Both the position numbers and the translations under genes were made by a program. Below the pieces are notes generated by a model. It did not search any database, was not told the origin of the DNA, and worked only from the letters and a program-made list of their open reading frames with translations. Shown in pieces: positions 25,747-36,223 of a stretch of 64,000 bases of DNA. Numbering within the stretch: the stretch's first letter is position 1; each line of letters opens with the position of its first letter. Source of the stretch: Bog-756 sp963828385 (GTDB taxonomy: Bacteria; Actinomycetota; Acidimicrobiia; Acidimicrobiales; RAAP-2); assembly GCA_963828385.1 (NCBI GenBank), contig CAWHEF010000002.1:868001-932000 (forward strand), in the 5' to 3' direction.

Positions 25747-26880
25747 TCACGGACCGCCCCGGCGCCGGTTGAGCTTGTCCAAGGCGCCGAGCGACGTGCG
25801 CAAGGGCCTCGTCACCCGCCAGCTGGTCGAGCCGTAGAGACCCTCGACGAGCTCGGTGGCCTCCGACAGCGAGGACACCAGCGCGTCGCGTTCGCGCTCG
25901 GTGTACTCGAGCCCGCGCCGAACGTAGGCGAGCGTCTCCTTCGTGTTGTCCAAAGAATTGACGAGCTCCGCCACCTGTCGCCGGAGGCTGTCGATCTCAT
26001 GTCTCAGGCTGTCGCGCGCCCTTGCCCCCGGCCGGACGACATCGAGGATGGTTCGGGTGGACTCGGTCTCGGCTCCGGGTGGCCGTCTCTCGAAGGGCTG
26101 GTGGGAGCCGCCCGCCCCGGCGAGGAGCGTCGCCAGCTCGTGCTGCTCGACGGATGGCCGGCCGGTCTCCTCCCGTCCGGGCTCGCCGGCGTCGTCGTCA
26201 CGCTGATGGAGGAGGTCGGGGGCGATCGTCGCCACCGCCGTGTCGAGGTCCCGCCCGTCCCGAGCGTCGGCCAATGCCGGCACCGTGGCCAACCACCGGT
26301 CGATCGAGGCGACGAAGGCCGGGGGGTCCGCCATCGCCTCCGCGTAGTCGACCACGTAGGTGTCGACCCCACAGAGCGCGTCGATTGCCGCCCGGTTGTA
26401 GCGCTCCCAGAGGGCGATGCCGTGTGGGATGGCCATGGCGTCACGGCGCGCCAACGAGCGGGCGACGGCCATGGGTGAGCGCCAGACGTAGACGGCGGCG
26501 AGCGGTCCGGTGAGCGCGGTGCGCCACTGCGGAAGGAGCAGGCAGAGCCGTGGGTCCTTCCAGACGGCGGCCCGGTCCTCGGGGAAGGCGTACGAGAAGG
26601 CGGCGCCCAGGTCCTCGACGTCGGGACCGTCCCTGTCCGTCCCGTCCCCGAGCTCGGGCGGCGCGTCCCAGGTTCCCCCGAGCTCGGTGAGGATGGCTTC
26701 GTTGCACAGCGCCAGGGACAGGCTCTCGAAGTGCTCGGGGTTGCTCTCGGGCCACTCCATGCGGTCGTCGGCCCGGGGCAGTCCAAGGCCGAGCGCCCCG
26801 AGCATCCCGGCGACGGCGGAGGTGCCGCTCCGGTGCATCCCGACGACCGCCAGCCACGGGCGATGGGCTGGATCGGTCAA
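25747..26880 (-). CDS. Sulfotransferase-family protein with C-terminal coiled coil
   Basis: A 377-residue protein starting at TTG 26880, which overlaps the stop of the upstream gene (TTGA). The P-loop VVGMHRSGTSAVAGML is at the N-terminus and the 3'-phosphate segment VYVWRSPMAVARSLARRD near residue 145, as in sulfotransferase-3-type proteins. Residues about 275-345 form a coiled coil (DSLRHEIDSLRRQVAELVNS and following heptads), then YGSTSWRVTRPLR, a motif common at the ends of surface-glycan enzymes. Probably sulfates the product of the WbsX/DegT operon (inference). Confidence 0.82.
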   Translation of the reverse strand: MTDPAHRPWLAVVGMHRSGTSAVAGMLGALGLGLPRADDRMEWPESNPEHFESLSLALCNEAILTELGGTWDAPPELGDGTDRDGPDVEDLGAAFSYAFPEDRAAVWKDPRLCLLLPQWRTALTGPLAAVYVWRSPMAVARSLARRDAMAIPHGIALWERYNRAAIDALCGVDTYVVDYAEAMADPPAFVASIDRWLATVPALADARDGRDLDTAVATIAPDLLHQRDDDAGEPGREETGRPSVEQHELATLLAGAGGSHQPFERRPPGAETESTRTILDVVRPGARARDSLRHEIDSLRRQVAELVNSLDNTKETLAYVRRGLEYTERERDALVSSLSEATELVEGLYGSTSWRVTRPLRTSLGALDKLNRRRGGP

Positions 26881-29038
26881 CGCAGACGTCGGTAGACCTT
26901 CTGGAACGCGGCGCCGGTCTTCGGGTTCCGGTAGGCGGCGTTGATGGCCAACCGCTTCCACCATGGCAGGCCCGAAGGCCTGGGGTCGGAGCCCGACCCG
27001 GCGGAGCGGCGGTTCGTCTCGCTGGCAACGAGCCCGACCGACATGAGGTAGGAGCGGACTGCGTGGTCGTCGGCGAGCTCGATCTCCGAGACCGGTTCGC
27101 CCCCGGCAACCCCGGTCGCCTCGAGGTAGGTCGAGGGCGGCTCGGTGACGGGCATGGGCAGGAGCGACCACACGAACTGCTGGACGGTCGGGTTCGGGTT
27201 GTAGGACTCCGAGATGACCCGCAATGCGCCGATCATCTCGGCCGGAATGCGGTCGTTGAGTTTCCGGTCGTGCTGGTCGGTCTCCACGTTGCAGTAGTCG
27301 TTGCGCTCGACGATGCGCCAACCGCACCGCTCGAACATCCGGGACAGCGTCTCCTCGGTGAAGAACCGGAGGTGGGTGCTGTCGAGCATGCCCGTCTCGG
27401 TCGGGATCCACCGCCCGCACAGGAGCCGGAAGGCGAGATCGAAGTGGGCCACGTTGGGGACCGAGACGACGAGGGCCGGCTCACCGTGCTTCAGTGCCCA
27501 CGACGACAGGGCGCTCAACAGCTGCTGGGGCTGGGTCAGGTGTTCGATCACGTCGAGGAGCAGGAAGGCGCCGACCTCGCCGACGGAATCGAGCGCACCG
27601 ACCACGGCGTCGATGTCGGTCAGATCGCACTGGGTGGCGTCGATGCCCTTTTCGCGCATCAGATCGACGGCTACCGGATGGAGCTCGAGGGCGTGGTAGC
27701 TCAGCCCGGCCTCCTTCAACGCCTTGTGGACGACGGCCGTACCGGCACCGAGATCCACCACGGTGTGGTGGGGGTCGAGCGAGAGCTCACGGACCAGGCT
27801 GGCGGCGTTGCCCACGGCGCTGTCGTGCTGGAACGGGTAGATGTAGTCGAAGCCGGGATCGGCGTCGGCTTCCGAGTCGGCGGCGCCGGTGTCTCCCTCG
27901 GCCTCGTTCATGACGGTCCGGGTGGCCTCGAGGAACGCCCGCCCGTAGCGCTCGTCGGGTTCGAGGTGGTTCCCCTCGGCCCATTCGTTCCAGGCCACGA
28001 TGAACACGTAGTTCTCTTCGGCGCGCACGCCCTTCACCGATTGGACGGTGCGGCGGAGCCACCGCTCGTAGGCCTCGGGTGTGGCCCCGGTGAAGATGGT
28101 GGCGGCGCGCCGGCGCCGGGCCGTGTTGTCCCACCCGACCATGACCGAGGGGAACCGCTTCCAGCGGGGATCCCCCCGGCGCAGCTCGGCGGCGGCGGCG
28201 CTCTCGTAGTCGAGGATCCGGTGGCCGCGCGCCCCTTCGAGCGGGAGGTGCATCTCGTCGCCGTTCCAGGGCATGAACCCGACGCTGGCGTCCATCCCGA
28301 AGAGCTCCGGTCCTCCCGGCGGCGGGCCCCAGCTCTCGGTCCAGCACAGGTACAGGTCGGGGAAGCCGGCCCGCTGGGCCTCTCCGACGCCAGCAGCTCG
28401 GCCGTCCGCTTGGTGTCGGGCAGCTGCTGGGCCCGGTAGATGAGCATGAGGGGCCGGCCGTCGATCTTGATGTAGCGGGGGTCGGCGAACGCAGTGAGCA
28501 GCCACCGGATGTGGGCGAGGTCGTCCTCGTCGCCGAACTCCTGGGGCATGAGGACGCGCCCGGTCTGGGCGTCCCAGTTGCGGGTCCACTCCTCGTTGGC
28601 CCAGCACAGGGCGAAGGGGAAGTCGGGGGAGCCGGAGGCGAGGACCTCGTCGAAGGGCCGTTCGAGCAGACGCTTGCCGTTGAACCAGTAGTGGTAGTAC
28701 ACGAAGCCCGAGATGCCGTGGGCGGCGGCCATGTCGGCCTGCGCCTGGCGCACCTCGGGCACCCGGAGGTCGTAGTAGCCGAGGTCGGCGGGGATGTGGG
28801 GCTGGTAGTGGCCCGGGAACAGGGGACGGGCCTTCGTGACGTTGGTCCACTCGGTGAACCCGTTGCCCCACCACTCGTCGTTCTCGGGGATGGGGTGGAA
28901 CTGGGGGAGGTAGAAGGCGAGGGCGCGGGGCATCCCCTCGGATGGGTCGCTGCCCGGCGGGGCGGTGTCGCCGTCATTGCTCGCGCCGACCGCAGCGCTG
29001 GTACCGCCGCCCGCACGCTGGCCCCCCGAACCTGGCAT
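26877..29038 (-). CDS. WbsX (GH99-like) domain fused to SAM methyltransferase, one-base frameshift
   Basis: Bifunctional protein of about 720 residues. The N-terminal half is a WbsX/glycosyltransferase-99-like domain: AFYLPQFHPIPENDEWWG, GYYDLRVPEVR, FVYYHYWFNGKRLLERP and WANEEWTRNWD. The C-terminal part is a methyltransferase with VVDLGAGTAVVHKALK and LLLDVIEHLTQP. The frame breaks near 28381-28392, where one base is missing between LPDTKRTAELL and EAQRAGFPDLYLCW. ATG 29038 is preferred over 29047 because a TATCAT box lies 7 bases before it. WbsX domains occur in O-antigen and rhamnan clusters. A single long gene is the likely ancestral state. Confidence 0.8.
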
Positions 29039-29045
29039 GGCTCGC

Positions 29046-29051
29046 ATGATA
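29046..29051 (-). promoter_or_regulatory. -10 box TATCAT, 7 bases before ATG 29038
   Basis: TATCAT on the minus strand is followed by seven bases and the WbsX-fusion ATG. It lies in the 90-base gap after the DegT gene and suggests a separate leaderless start. Confidence 0.4.
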
Positions 29052-29128
29052 CGGCAGCCGGGCGACCCCGACGCAAGGGGCGCGAGGCGGCCGCGCCCGC
29101 TGCTCGGGCCGGGACGGAGCCGAGCCGG

Positions 29129-30250
<1,122 letters not shown>

Positions 30251-30254
<4 letters not shown>

Positions 30255-31213
30255 GGTCGGGCCTCCGCGGCCGGTACGAGGCCACCGGTGACCGCCGCCA
30301 GGGACAGAAGGAACGCCGCGCTACAGATGTCGAGGGCGACAGCGGCCGGCAACGAGGAGGTGTGCACGACGAGCACGGTGGCCACCACCAGCACGGCCCC
30401 GGTGGCGACATAGGCCAGGCTGGCCGCCGGCCTCGGCCAGCCGCGGTCCACCAGCCGGTCGTAGGGATGGCCCCGGTCGCCGGCGAGCAGCGATCGTCGG
30501 GCCCGCGCCCGGCGCACGATGGCGAAGGCCACCTCACCCACGGGCACGGCCACGAGACAGAGGACGGCCACCCCGAGGTGAACGGGGCGTCCGGGGGCCC
30601 AGGCCCGGGCCACCAGCACCGAGAGGACGGCGCCGAGCAGGTACGAACCGCCGTCGCCGAGGTAGATCCGGGCGGGAGGCCGGTTGTAGCAGAGGAACCC
30701 GCACAGGGCGGCGACCACCGCTACGGACAGGGTGCGCCCGTCGCCGTGGAGCACGATGGCGAAGCCCACGACGGAGGCGCCCACCACCCCGGCGGCCAGC
30801 ATGTCGAGGCCGTCGATGAGGTTGACGCCGTTCACGAGGAGGACGACGAGGCAGGCGATGAGCACCCAGGCGGCGGCCCCGGGCAGGTGGACGGGGCAGG
30901 TGACGACCACGAGGGCTCCGACCACGAGCTGACCGACGAGCCGGGCCGGGGCCGGTAGGTCGAACCGGTCGTCGGCCACGCCGAGGACGAGGGCGACGAC
31001 GATCGGAGCGAGCAGGGACGGGCGGGAAGAGCCCGCCCCCACCGCCACGCCGAGAAGGACGGCCACCCCTCCGAGGTAGGGCACGGCGCGGCTCTGCGGC
31101 TTGAGGGCGCCGGGCCGGTCGACGATCCCGGTCCTGTTGGCGACCACGATGACAAGCGGGGTGGCGAGGACGACGGCGGCGAAGGCCACGACGGCGACGA
31201 TCGGGTCGCTCAC
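30251..31213 (-). CDS. Polyprenyl-phosphate sugar-1-phosphate transferase (WecA/MraY family)
   Basis: Membrane enzyme that starts glycan assembly by moving a sugar phosphate from a nucleotide sugar to undecaprenyl phosphate. With GTG 31213 it has 320 residues and about ten membrane spans. Family motifs are the aspartate pair DD at 81-82 in VADDRFDLPAP, NGVNLIDGLD at about 128-137, ARIYLGDGGSYLLG and HPYDRLVDRGW. It overlaps the GNAT gene by a GTGA and the DegT gene likewise. The exact sugar is not predictable; GlcNAc- or QuiNAc-like is usual. Confidence 0.87.
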
Positions 31214-31908
31214 CGGCCACCGACCGGGGCCCGGTCCCACTGCAGGAGGAGCGACGTCGTGCCGGGATGGAGCTCGAACCGGTCGCGCTCGGTGAAATGG
31301 GCCCGGTCGTAGAGGGCGACGGCGGCGCCGTTGTCCTCGCCCACCACCACATAGGCCGACGTGCCGCCGAGGGCCGTCACCTCGTCGAGGAAGGCGGCGA
31401 CCAGTGCCGTCCCCGTGCCCCGGCTGCGCTCGGAGGGATCGACAGCGATGGCCAGGAGCTCGGCCCCCCGGCCCTTTGTCGCTCGGCCCGAGGAACCGTG
31501 GGCCAAAGTCTCTCGTGCCCGCCGCCAGTTCGTGACGAGACGGCCGGCCACGGGGAGGGCCGCGGCCACCCCGTCGTGCAGGAGGAAAGAGCGGTAGAGA
31601 GAGGCGACGTCGGTGGAGCCGGCAAGGAAGCCGACGACCCGCCCACGGCGTTCACAGACGAGGAGGAACGAGCCGGTGTCGGCGACGATCCTCCGGTAGA
31701 GGTGGGCGAGGAAGCGGGGCCCGAGCAGGGACAGAAAGCCGGTGGGTATCCCCTCGGCGTGGAGGGCCGCCGCCACCCGTGCCTCACCCTCGGTGGCGAG
31801 CCGCACACAAGGTGGCGCACCGGCTCCGTTCCGGTGCTCGGCTTCGTGCTCGGCGCCGGCCGGGGCGGACGTCGGCGACACCGGCTCGTCTCCTCGTGTC
31901 GCCCCCAT
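31210..31908 (-). CDS. GNAT-family N-acetyltransferase
   Basis: Acetyl-CoA-dependent acyltransferase of about 232 residues. Acetyl-CoA-binding motif A is LLAIAVDPSERSRGTGTALV, followed by the VVGEDNGAAVALYDRAHF motif. Beside an aminotransferase and a sugar-phosphate transferase, it may acetylate an amino sugar (inference). ATG 31908 is the start given; the frame stays open upstream and a TAGACT box (31971-31976) lies exactly 8 bases before an in-frame ATT at 31962, so the protein may be longer by 18 residues. First gene of the minus-strand operon, divergent from cysD. Confidence 0.78.
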   Translation of the reverse strand: MGATRGDEPVSPTSAPAGAEHEAEHRNGAGAPPCVRLATEGEARVAAALHAEGIPTGFLSLLGPRFLAHLYRRIVADTGSFLLVCERRGRVVGFLAGSTDVASLYRSFLLHDGVAAALPVAGRLVTNWRRARETLAHGSSGRATKGRGAELLAIAVDPSERSRGTGTALVAAFLDEVTALGGTSAYVVVGEDNGAAVALYDRAHFTERDRFELHPGTTSLLLQWDRAPVGGR

Positions 31909-32027
31909 TCCGGTCCCCCCGACGTCGGCCAGGGCCAGGTCGCAGCGGCCCGCATCGCGAATCGCCGAGCAGTCTACGGCCTGGCGGCGTGAGGGAGCTC
32001 TCTCGCCGGCGGTCGCCGGCGAGACGA

Positions 32028-32033
32028 TAGATT
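32028..32033 (+). promoter_or_regulatory. -10 box TAGATT, 8 bases before ATG 32042
   Basis: TAGATT is separated from the cysD ATG by eight bases with no ribosome site, so cysDNC is probably read from a leaderless transcript. The matching TAGACT for the divergent GNAT gene lies 52 bases away. Confidence 0.5.
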
Positions 32034-32041
32034 GGTGCCTT

Positions 32042-32977
32042 ATGGACGGGGCCGGCGCTGTCGCGAGTTCCGGCCAGTACCAGCTGTCCCATCTCCAGAC
32101 CATCGAATCGCAGTCCATCCACATCTTCCGGGAGGTGGCCGCCGAATTCGAACGGCCGGTCCTCATGTTCTCGGGCGGGAAGGACTCGGTCGTCATGCTG
32201 CGGCTGGCCCGCAAGGCGTTCTGGCCCGGGAGGATCCCGTTCCCGGTCATGCACGTGGACACCGGGCACAACTTCCCCGAGGTGCTGGAGTTCCGGGACC
32301 GGTGCATCGACGAGGTCGGGGCAACGCTGGTGGTGGCCTCGGTACAGGCATCGATCGACTCGGGCCGGGTGGCCGAGGAGGCCGGCACCAATCCCTCCCG
32401 CAACCGGCTGCAGACTCGGACGCTGCTCGACGCCATCCTCGAGCACCGCTTCGACGCCGTGTTCGGTGGCGCCCGGCGGGACGAGGAGAAGGCCAGGGCC
32501 AAGGAGCGGGTGTTCTCGTTCCGTGACGAGTTCGGGCAGTGGGACCCGAAGAACCAGCGCCCTGAGCTGTGGTCGCTCTACAACGGCCGCCACCGGACCG
32601 GCGAGCACATCCGGGTGTTCCCCATCTCCGACTGGACCGAGCTCGACATCTGGCAGTACGTGGCGGCCGAAGAGCTCGAGCTCCCGTCCATCTACTTCTC
32701 TCACCGCCGTAGCGTGTTCCGGAGGGACGGGATGCTGCTCGCCACCGGGCCCTACGTCACCCCTACCGACGACGAGGAGGCCTTCGAGGCCACGGTGCGC
32801 TACCGCACGGTGGGGGACATGACGTGCACGGGAGCGGTCGAGTCCACGGCCGCCTCGGCCGAGGACATCGTGGCCGAGGTGGCGGCGTCCCGGCTCACCG
32901 AGCGGGGGGCGACCCGTGCCGACGACCGGGTGTCCGAAGCGGCCATGGAGGATCGCAAGCGGGAGGGCTACTTCTAG
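32042..32977 (+). CDS. cysD: Sulfate adenylyltransferase subunit 2
   Basis: Catalytic ATP-pyrophosphatase subunit that makes adenosine phosphosulfate (APS) from ATP and sulfate with CysN. It has 311 residues with the PP-loop LMFSGGKDSVVML, HVDTGHNFPE and GGARRDEEKARAKERVFSFR. Length and C-terminus are normal for CysD. The following cysN starts directly after the stop (TAG then ATG). It is divergent from the polysaccharide operon at 31908, which contains or adjoins sulfotransferases. Confidence 0.95.
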   Translation: MDGAGAVASSGQYQLSHLQTIESQSIHIFREVAAEFERPVLMFSGGKDSVVMLRLARKAFWPGRIPFPVMHVDTGHNFPEVLEFRDRCIDEVGATLVVASVQASIDSGRVAEEAGTNPSRNRLQTRTLLDAILEHRFDAVFGGARRDEEKARAKERVFSFRDEFGQWDPKNQRPELWSLYNGRHRTGEHIRVFPISDWTELDIWQYVAAEELELPSIYFSHRRSVFRRDGMLLATGPYVTPTDDEEAFEATVRYRTVGDMTCTGAVESTAASAEDIVAEVAASRLTERGATRADDRVSEAAMEDRKREGYF

Positions 32978-34228
32978 ATGGAACTGCTCCGCCTGGCCAC
33001 GGCCGGATCGGTTGACGACGGCAAGAGCACCCTCATCGGGCGTCTCCTCTACGACTCGAAGGCCATCTTCGAGGACCAGCTCGAATCGGTCGAACGGGTC
33101 AGCGCCCAGCGCGGGGACGAGTACACCGACCTGGCCCTGCTCACCGACGGCCTTCGAGCCGAGCGTGAGCAGGGCATCACCATCGATGTCGCCTACCGCT
33201 ACTTCGCCACGCCGGCGAGGAAGTTCATCATCGCCGACACGCCGGGCCACATCCAGTACACGCGGAACATGGTGACGGGTAACTCGACCGCCGACCTCAC
33301 CATCGTGCTGGTGGACGCCAGGAAGGGAATCGTCGAGCAGACACGCCGCCACGCCTTCCTCGCCTCCCTGCTCCGCGTGCCCCACCTCCTCGTGTGCGTG
33401 AACAAGATGGACCTGGTCGACTACGACCGGGCGGTCTTCGACGCAATCCGTGACGAGTTCTCGGCCTTCGCCACCCGGTTGGACGTCTCCGACCTGAGCT
33501 TCGTGCCCATCTCCGCCCTGCAGGGCGACAACGTCGTGCAGCGGTCGGCCAACATGCCCTGGTACGAAGGCGCCTCGCTCCTCCACCACCTGGAGGAGGT
33601 GTTCATCTCCTCGGACCGCAACCTGATCGACCCGAGGCTTCCCGTCCAGTGGGTCATCCGCCCGCAGGCCACGAGCGTGCCCGACTACCGCGGCTATGCC
33701 GGCCGGATCGCCGGCGGCGTGTTCCGGCCCGGTGACGAGGTCACGGTACTGCCCTCCGGACTGACCACGACCGTCGCCGCCATCGACACCTTCGACGGTC
33801 CGGTCGCCGAAGCATTCCCGCCGATGTCGGTGACGGTCCGGCTCACCGACGACCTCGACGTGTCGCGCGGGGACCTGGTCTGTCGGCCCCACAACCATCC
33901 GACGGTGGGCCAGGACCTCGACGCCATGGTGGCGTGGATGGCAGATCGCCCGGTCAAGGCGGGGGACTTCCTCCATCTGAAGCACACCACCCGATGGGTG
34001 CGGGCGGTGGTCCGCGACGTCCACTACCGGCTCGACGTCAACACGCTCCACCGGGACGAATCGGCCGGCTCGCTCGGCCTGAACGATGTGGGACGCTTGA
34101 GCCTCCGGGTGACCCAGCCCCTCTACTACGACAGCTACCGGCGCAACCGGCACATGGGGTCGTTCATTCTGGCTGCCGAGGACACCAACGTCACCGTCGG
34201 CGCCGGCATGTTGCACGGGCCGGACTGA
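32978..34228 (+). CDS. cysN: Sulfate adenylyltransferase subunit 1 (GTPase)
   Basis: EF-Tu-like GTPase that drives APS synthesis with CysD. It has 416 residues, with G1 GSVDDGKST at 10-18, the switch REQGITIDVAY, DTPGH and NKMD. Domains 2 and 3 follow. There is no fused APS kinase domain; that activity is supplied by the separate cysC seven bases downstream. Start ATG 32978 is contiguous with the cysD stop. Confidence 0.95.
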   Translation: MELLRLATAGSVDDGKSTLIGRLLYDSKAIFEDQLESVERVSAQRGDEYTDLALLTDGLRAEREQGITIDVAYRYFATPARKFIIADTPGHIQYTRNMVTGNSTADLTIVLVDARKGIVEQTRRHAFLASLLRVPHLLVCVNKMDLVDYDRAVFDAIRDEFSAFATRLDVSDLSFVPISALQGDNVVQRSANMPWYEGASLLHHLEEVFISSDRNLIDPRLPVQWVIRPQATSVPDYRGYAGRIAGGVFRPGDEVTVLPSGLTTTVAAIDTFDGPVAEAFPPMSVTVRLTDDLDVSRGDLVCRPHNHPTVGQDLDAMVAWMADRPVKAGDFLHLKHTTRWVRAVVRDVHYRLDVNTLHRDESAGSLGLNDVGRLSLRVTQPLYYDSYRRNRHMGSFILAAEDTNVTVGAGMLHGPD

Positions 34229-34235
34229 GGACCTC

Positions 34236-34862
34236 GTGGCCGCGGAGCGAGCATCGAACGTGACCTGGCATGCGGGCCGGGTCACCCGGGAGGACCGGGC
34301 GAGCGCCTCGAGCACCGGCGGGGCCACGATCTGGGTGACGGGCCTGTCGGGGTCGGGCAAGTCCACCCTGGCCGTCGCCGTCGAGCACCGGTTGATCGCC
34401 GCCGGCCGGTGCGCCTACCGCCTGGACGGGGACAACCTGCGGACCGGGTTGAACGCCGATCTCGGGTTCAGCCGCGACGACCGGCACGAGAACGTGCGGC
34501 GGGCCGGCGAGGTGGCGTGCCTGTTCGCCGACGCCGGGTTGGTGGCCGTCGTGGCGCTCATCAGCCCCTACGCTGCCTCCCGCGACCGGGCCCGGGAACT
34601 GCACCAGAAGGCGGGCATCCCCTTCGTCGAGGTCTACATGTCGACGCCGGTCGAGACGTGCGCCACCCGGGACCCGAAGGGCCTCTACGCCCAGGCGGCG
34701 AGCGGCGGCCTCTCCTCGTTCACCGGCGTCGACGATCCCTACGAGGTGCCGGCGGCGCCCGAGCTCAAGGTCGAGCCGGGCACGCCACTGCATGATGCGG
34801 TCGAGGGCGTCCTGGGCGCTCTGGCCCGGGTGGAGCAGGCGGCGAAACCGGCCGGGGGCTGA
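34236..34862 (+). CDS. cysC: Adenylylsulfate kinase
   Basis: Phosphorylates APS to PAPS, the universal sulfate donor of sulfotransferases. It has 208 residues from GTG 34236 with Walker A GLSGSGKST at 36-44, LDGDNLRTGLN, FSRDDRHENVRR, the SPYAASRDRAR lid segment and DPKGLYAQA. An N-terminal extension of about 30 residues is ordinary. No PAPS reductase, sulfite reductase or sulfate permease gene is nearby, so PAPS made here is more likely used for sulfation than for cysteine synthesis (inference). Confidence 0.94.
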   Translation: MAAERASNVTWHAGRVTREDRASASSTGGATIWVTGLSGSGKSTLAVAVEHRLIAAGRCAYRLDGDNLRTGLNADLGFSRDDRHENVRRAGEVACLFADAGLVAVVALISPYAASRDRARELHQKAGIPFVEVYMSTPVETCATRDPKGLYAQAASGGLSSFTGVDDPYEVPAAPELKVEPGTPLHDAVEGVLGALARVEQAAKPAGG

Positions 34863-35174
34863 TCCACCGATCGGTCCAGATCGAACCGTCTGCCGTCGAG
34901 TATCGACACAAGCCGGCGCAGCTGAGCGCAGCTGAGCCGTCGATGATCCGAGATCCGCACGGAGCGGCTCAACACGCACCGTCATCGCCTGACCGCGGCA
35001 CGTCATCGTTGCGACTGAAACGTGTTTTTCGCTGTCATACTCCAATTTCAGGGTGCAATCGGCAGTCGCCGATCGGAGAAGAAGCTTGATGTTGGTGCGG
35101 AACACACGGCGGCCATGTCCGGCACGAGGAGCATGGGATCGAAACTCGATGCCCGAACAGGGGGCGGAGCAACA
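34863..35174. other. Intergenic/leader region before the LPFTG protein
   Basis: 312 bases. The frame of the surface-protein gene runs back to 35022, but its sequence there is not protein-like and the signal peptide starts later. The A/T-rich stretch 35017-35041 (GAAACGTG, then CATACT) may hold a promoter, which would give a leader of about 130 bases. No recognised riboswitch. Confidence 0.4.
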
Positions 35175-36031
35175 ATGATGAATCGCAAGGCGCGCACGAC
35201 CTCGAACATGCTCCTCGCCATCGTGGCGGCGCTCTGCCTCGCCGCAGGGACCACGGTCATCGGGGTGGGGGCTGCGCCAGCCTCGACACCCTCTGCTCAC
35301 CTGGCCCTCGTGTTCTCCAATGCGAACCGGTCAGTCAGCCTGACCATCCCCACTCCGGCCTGCAAGACGACGTCTCCCCAATGCCAGTGGTTGCTCTTCG
35401 TGAACGAACCGGACGTCCACGGGCAGCCCACGGTGGGCATGGCCGTCGGGACATCGGGGACGCTGACCGTCGCCTATCCGAAGGATTTCTGTGGCGTCAT
35501 CCAAGCCGACGCGCTCATCGGACCAGCGCCCTGGAAGAAGGTGGTCGGGCACCAAACGCCGATCCAAACCGCCGACATGTGCGGTACCACGACGTCCAGT
35601 TCGAGCACGACAACCTCTTCGTCGACGACGACGTCCTCCTCTACGACAACGTCATCATCGACGACCACCACCACCAAGAAGACCACGTCCTCATCCACTC
35701 CCGCCCCGACCACCTCGAAGCCGGTTACGCTGCCATTCACCGCTTCGAACGACGGTGGGACCCCCGGGGCGTCGAGCGGGGGAAGCGGCGGGGGGCGTCT
35801 GCACCCACGCAACAAGTCCCGTTCACCAGTGCCACGAGCCAGCTCCCCTTCACCGGCACCGACATCAGGCTCTTGCTGGCAGCGGGATCAGTGCTCGTGC
35901 TGGCAGGTCTGCTGATCCTGAGCACCATGGAGCAACGCCGCCGGGCCCTCCGCCGGATGGGGCACTCAGTCCGTTCCGTCCCTGTTGGTGAGTACACCAG
36001 CAAGGCGTCGCACTGGTTTCTCGGGCGGTAG
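35175..36031 (+). CDS. Secreted LPFTG cell-wall-anchored protein with Ser/Thr-rich stalk, frameshift in G6 tract
   Basis: Start ATG 35175 (ATG 35178 adjacent) with GGAG at 35166-35169. A signal peptide (NMLLAIVAALCLAAGTTVIG) is followed by a domain of about 110 residues with four cysteines, then a stalk of repeated SSSTTT units. The first frame fails after the run of six G at 35790-35795; one missing G there puts the end in the next frame, which encodes SQLPFTGTDIRLL, a hydrophobic span and a basic tail RRRALRRMG, a complete sortase signal. The stalk is a likely site of O-glycosylation (inference). A homopolymer error or phase-variable tract could explain the shift. No sortase in the window. 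Confidence 0.75.
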
Positions 36032-36180
36032 CGACGATCGCTCAGGGCGGGTGCGAGATGGCTCTCCTGGTACCGTCGGTCATCGTCTAGATGGGCCGGT
36101 AGGAGGCGATCACCGCTTCGGGTGGGGCAGTTGCCGATGTCTCGGCGGGGCCTAGACGTGCTGTGTTCCTGCCGGTCTAG

Positions 36181-36201
36181 AACTATTCCAGATGAATAGT
36201 T
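36181..36201 (+). promoter_or_regulatory. Perfect inverted repeat upstream of the acyltransferase
   Basis: AACTATTC (36181-36188) and GAATAGTT (36194-36201) form a perfect 8+8 palindrome with spacer CAGAT. It covers the expected -35 position of the promoter whose -10 is at 36210, so it is a probable repressor operator. Confidence 0.5.
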
Positions 36202-36209
36202 GCGGTTGC

Positions 36210-36215
36210 TAGCCT
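36210..36215 (+). promoter_or_regulatory. -10 box TAGCCT, 8 bases before GTG 36224
   Basis: TAGCCT, eight bases, then the acyltransferase GTG. No ribosome site in between; leaderless pattern. Confidence 0.5.
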
Positions 36216-36223
36216 GTCCGATC

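Noticed and set aside
31784..34366. 860-residue open frame on the minus strand opposite cysD/cysN
   Set aside because: Shadow of high third-position GC; cysD and cysN on the plus strand are unmistakable.
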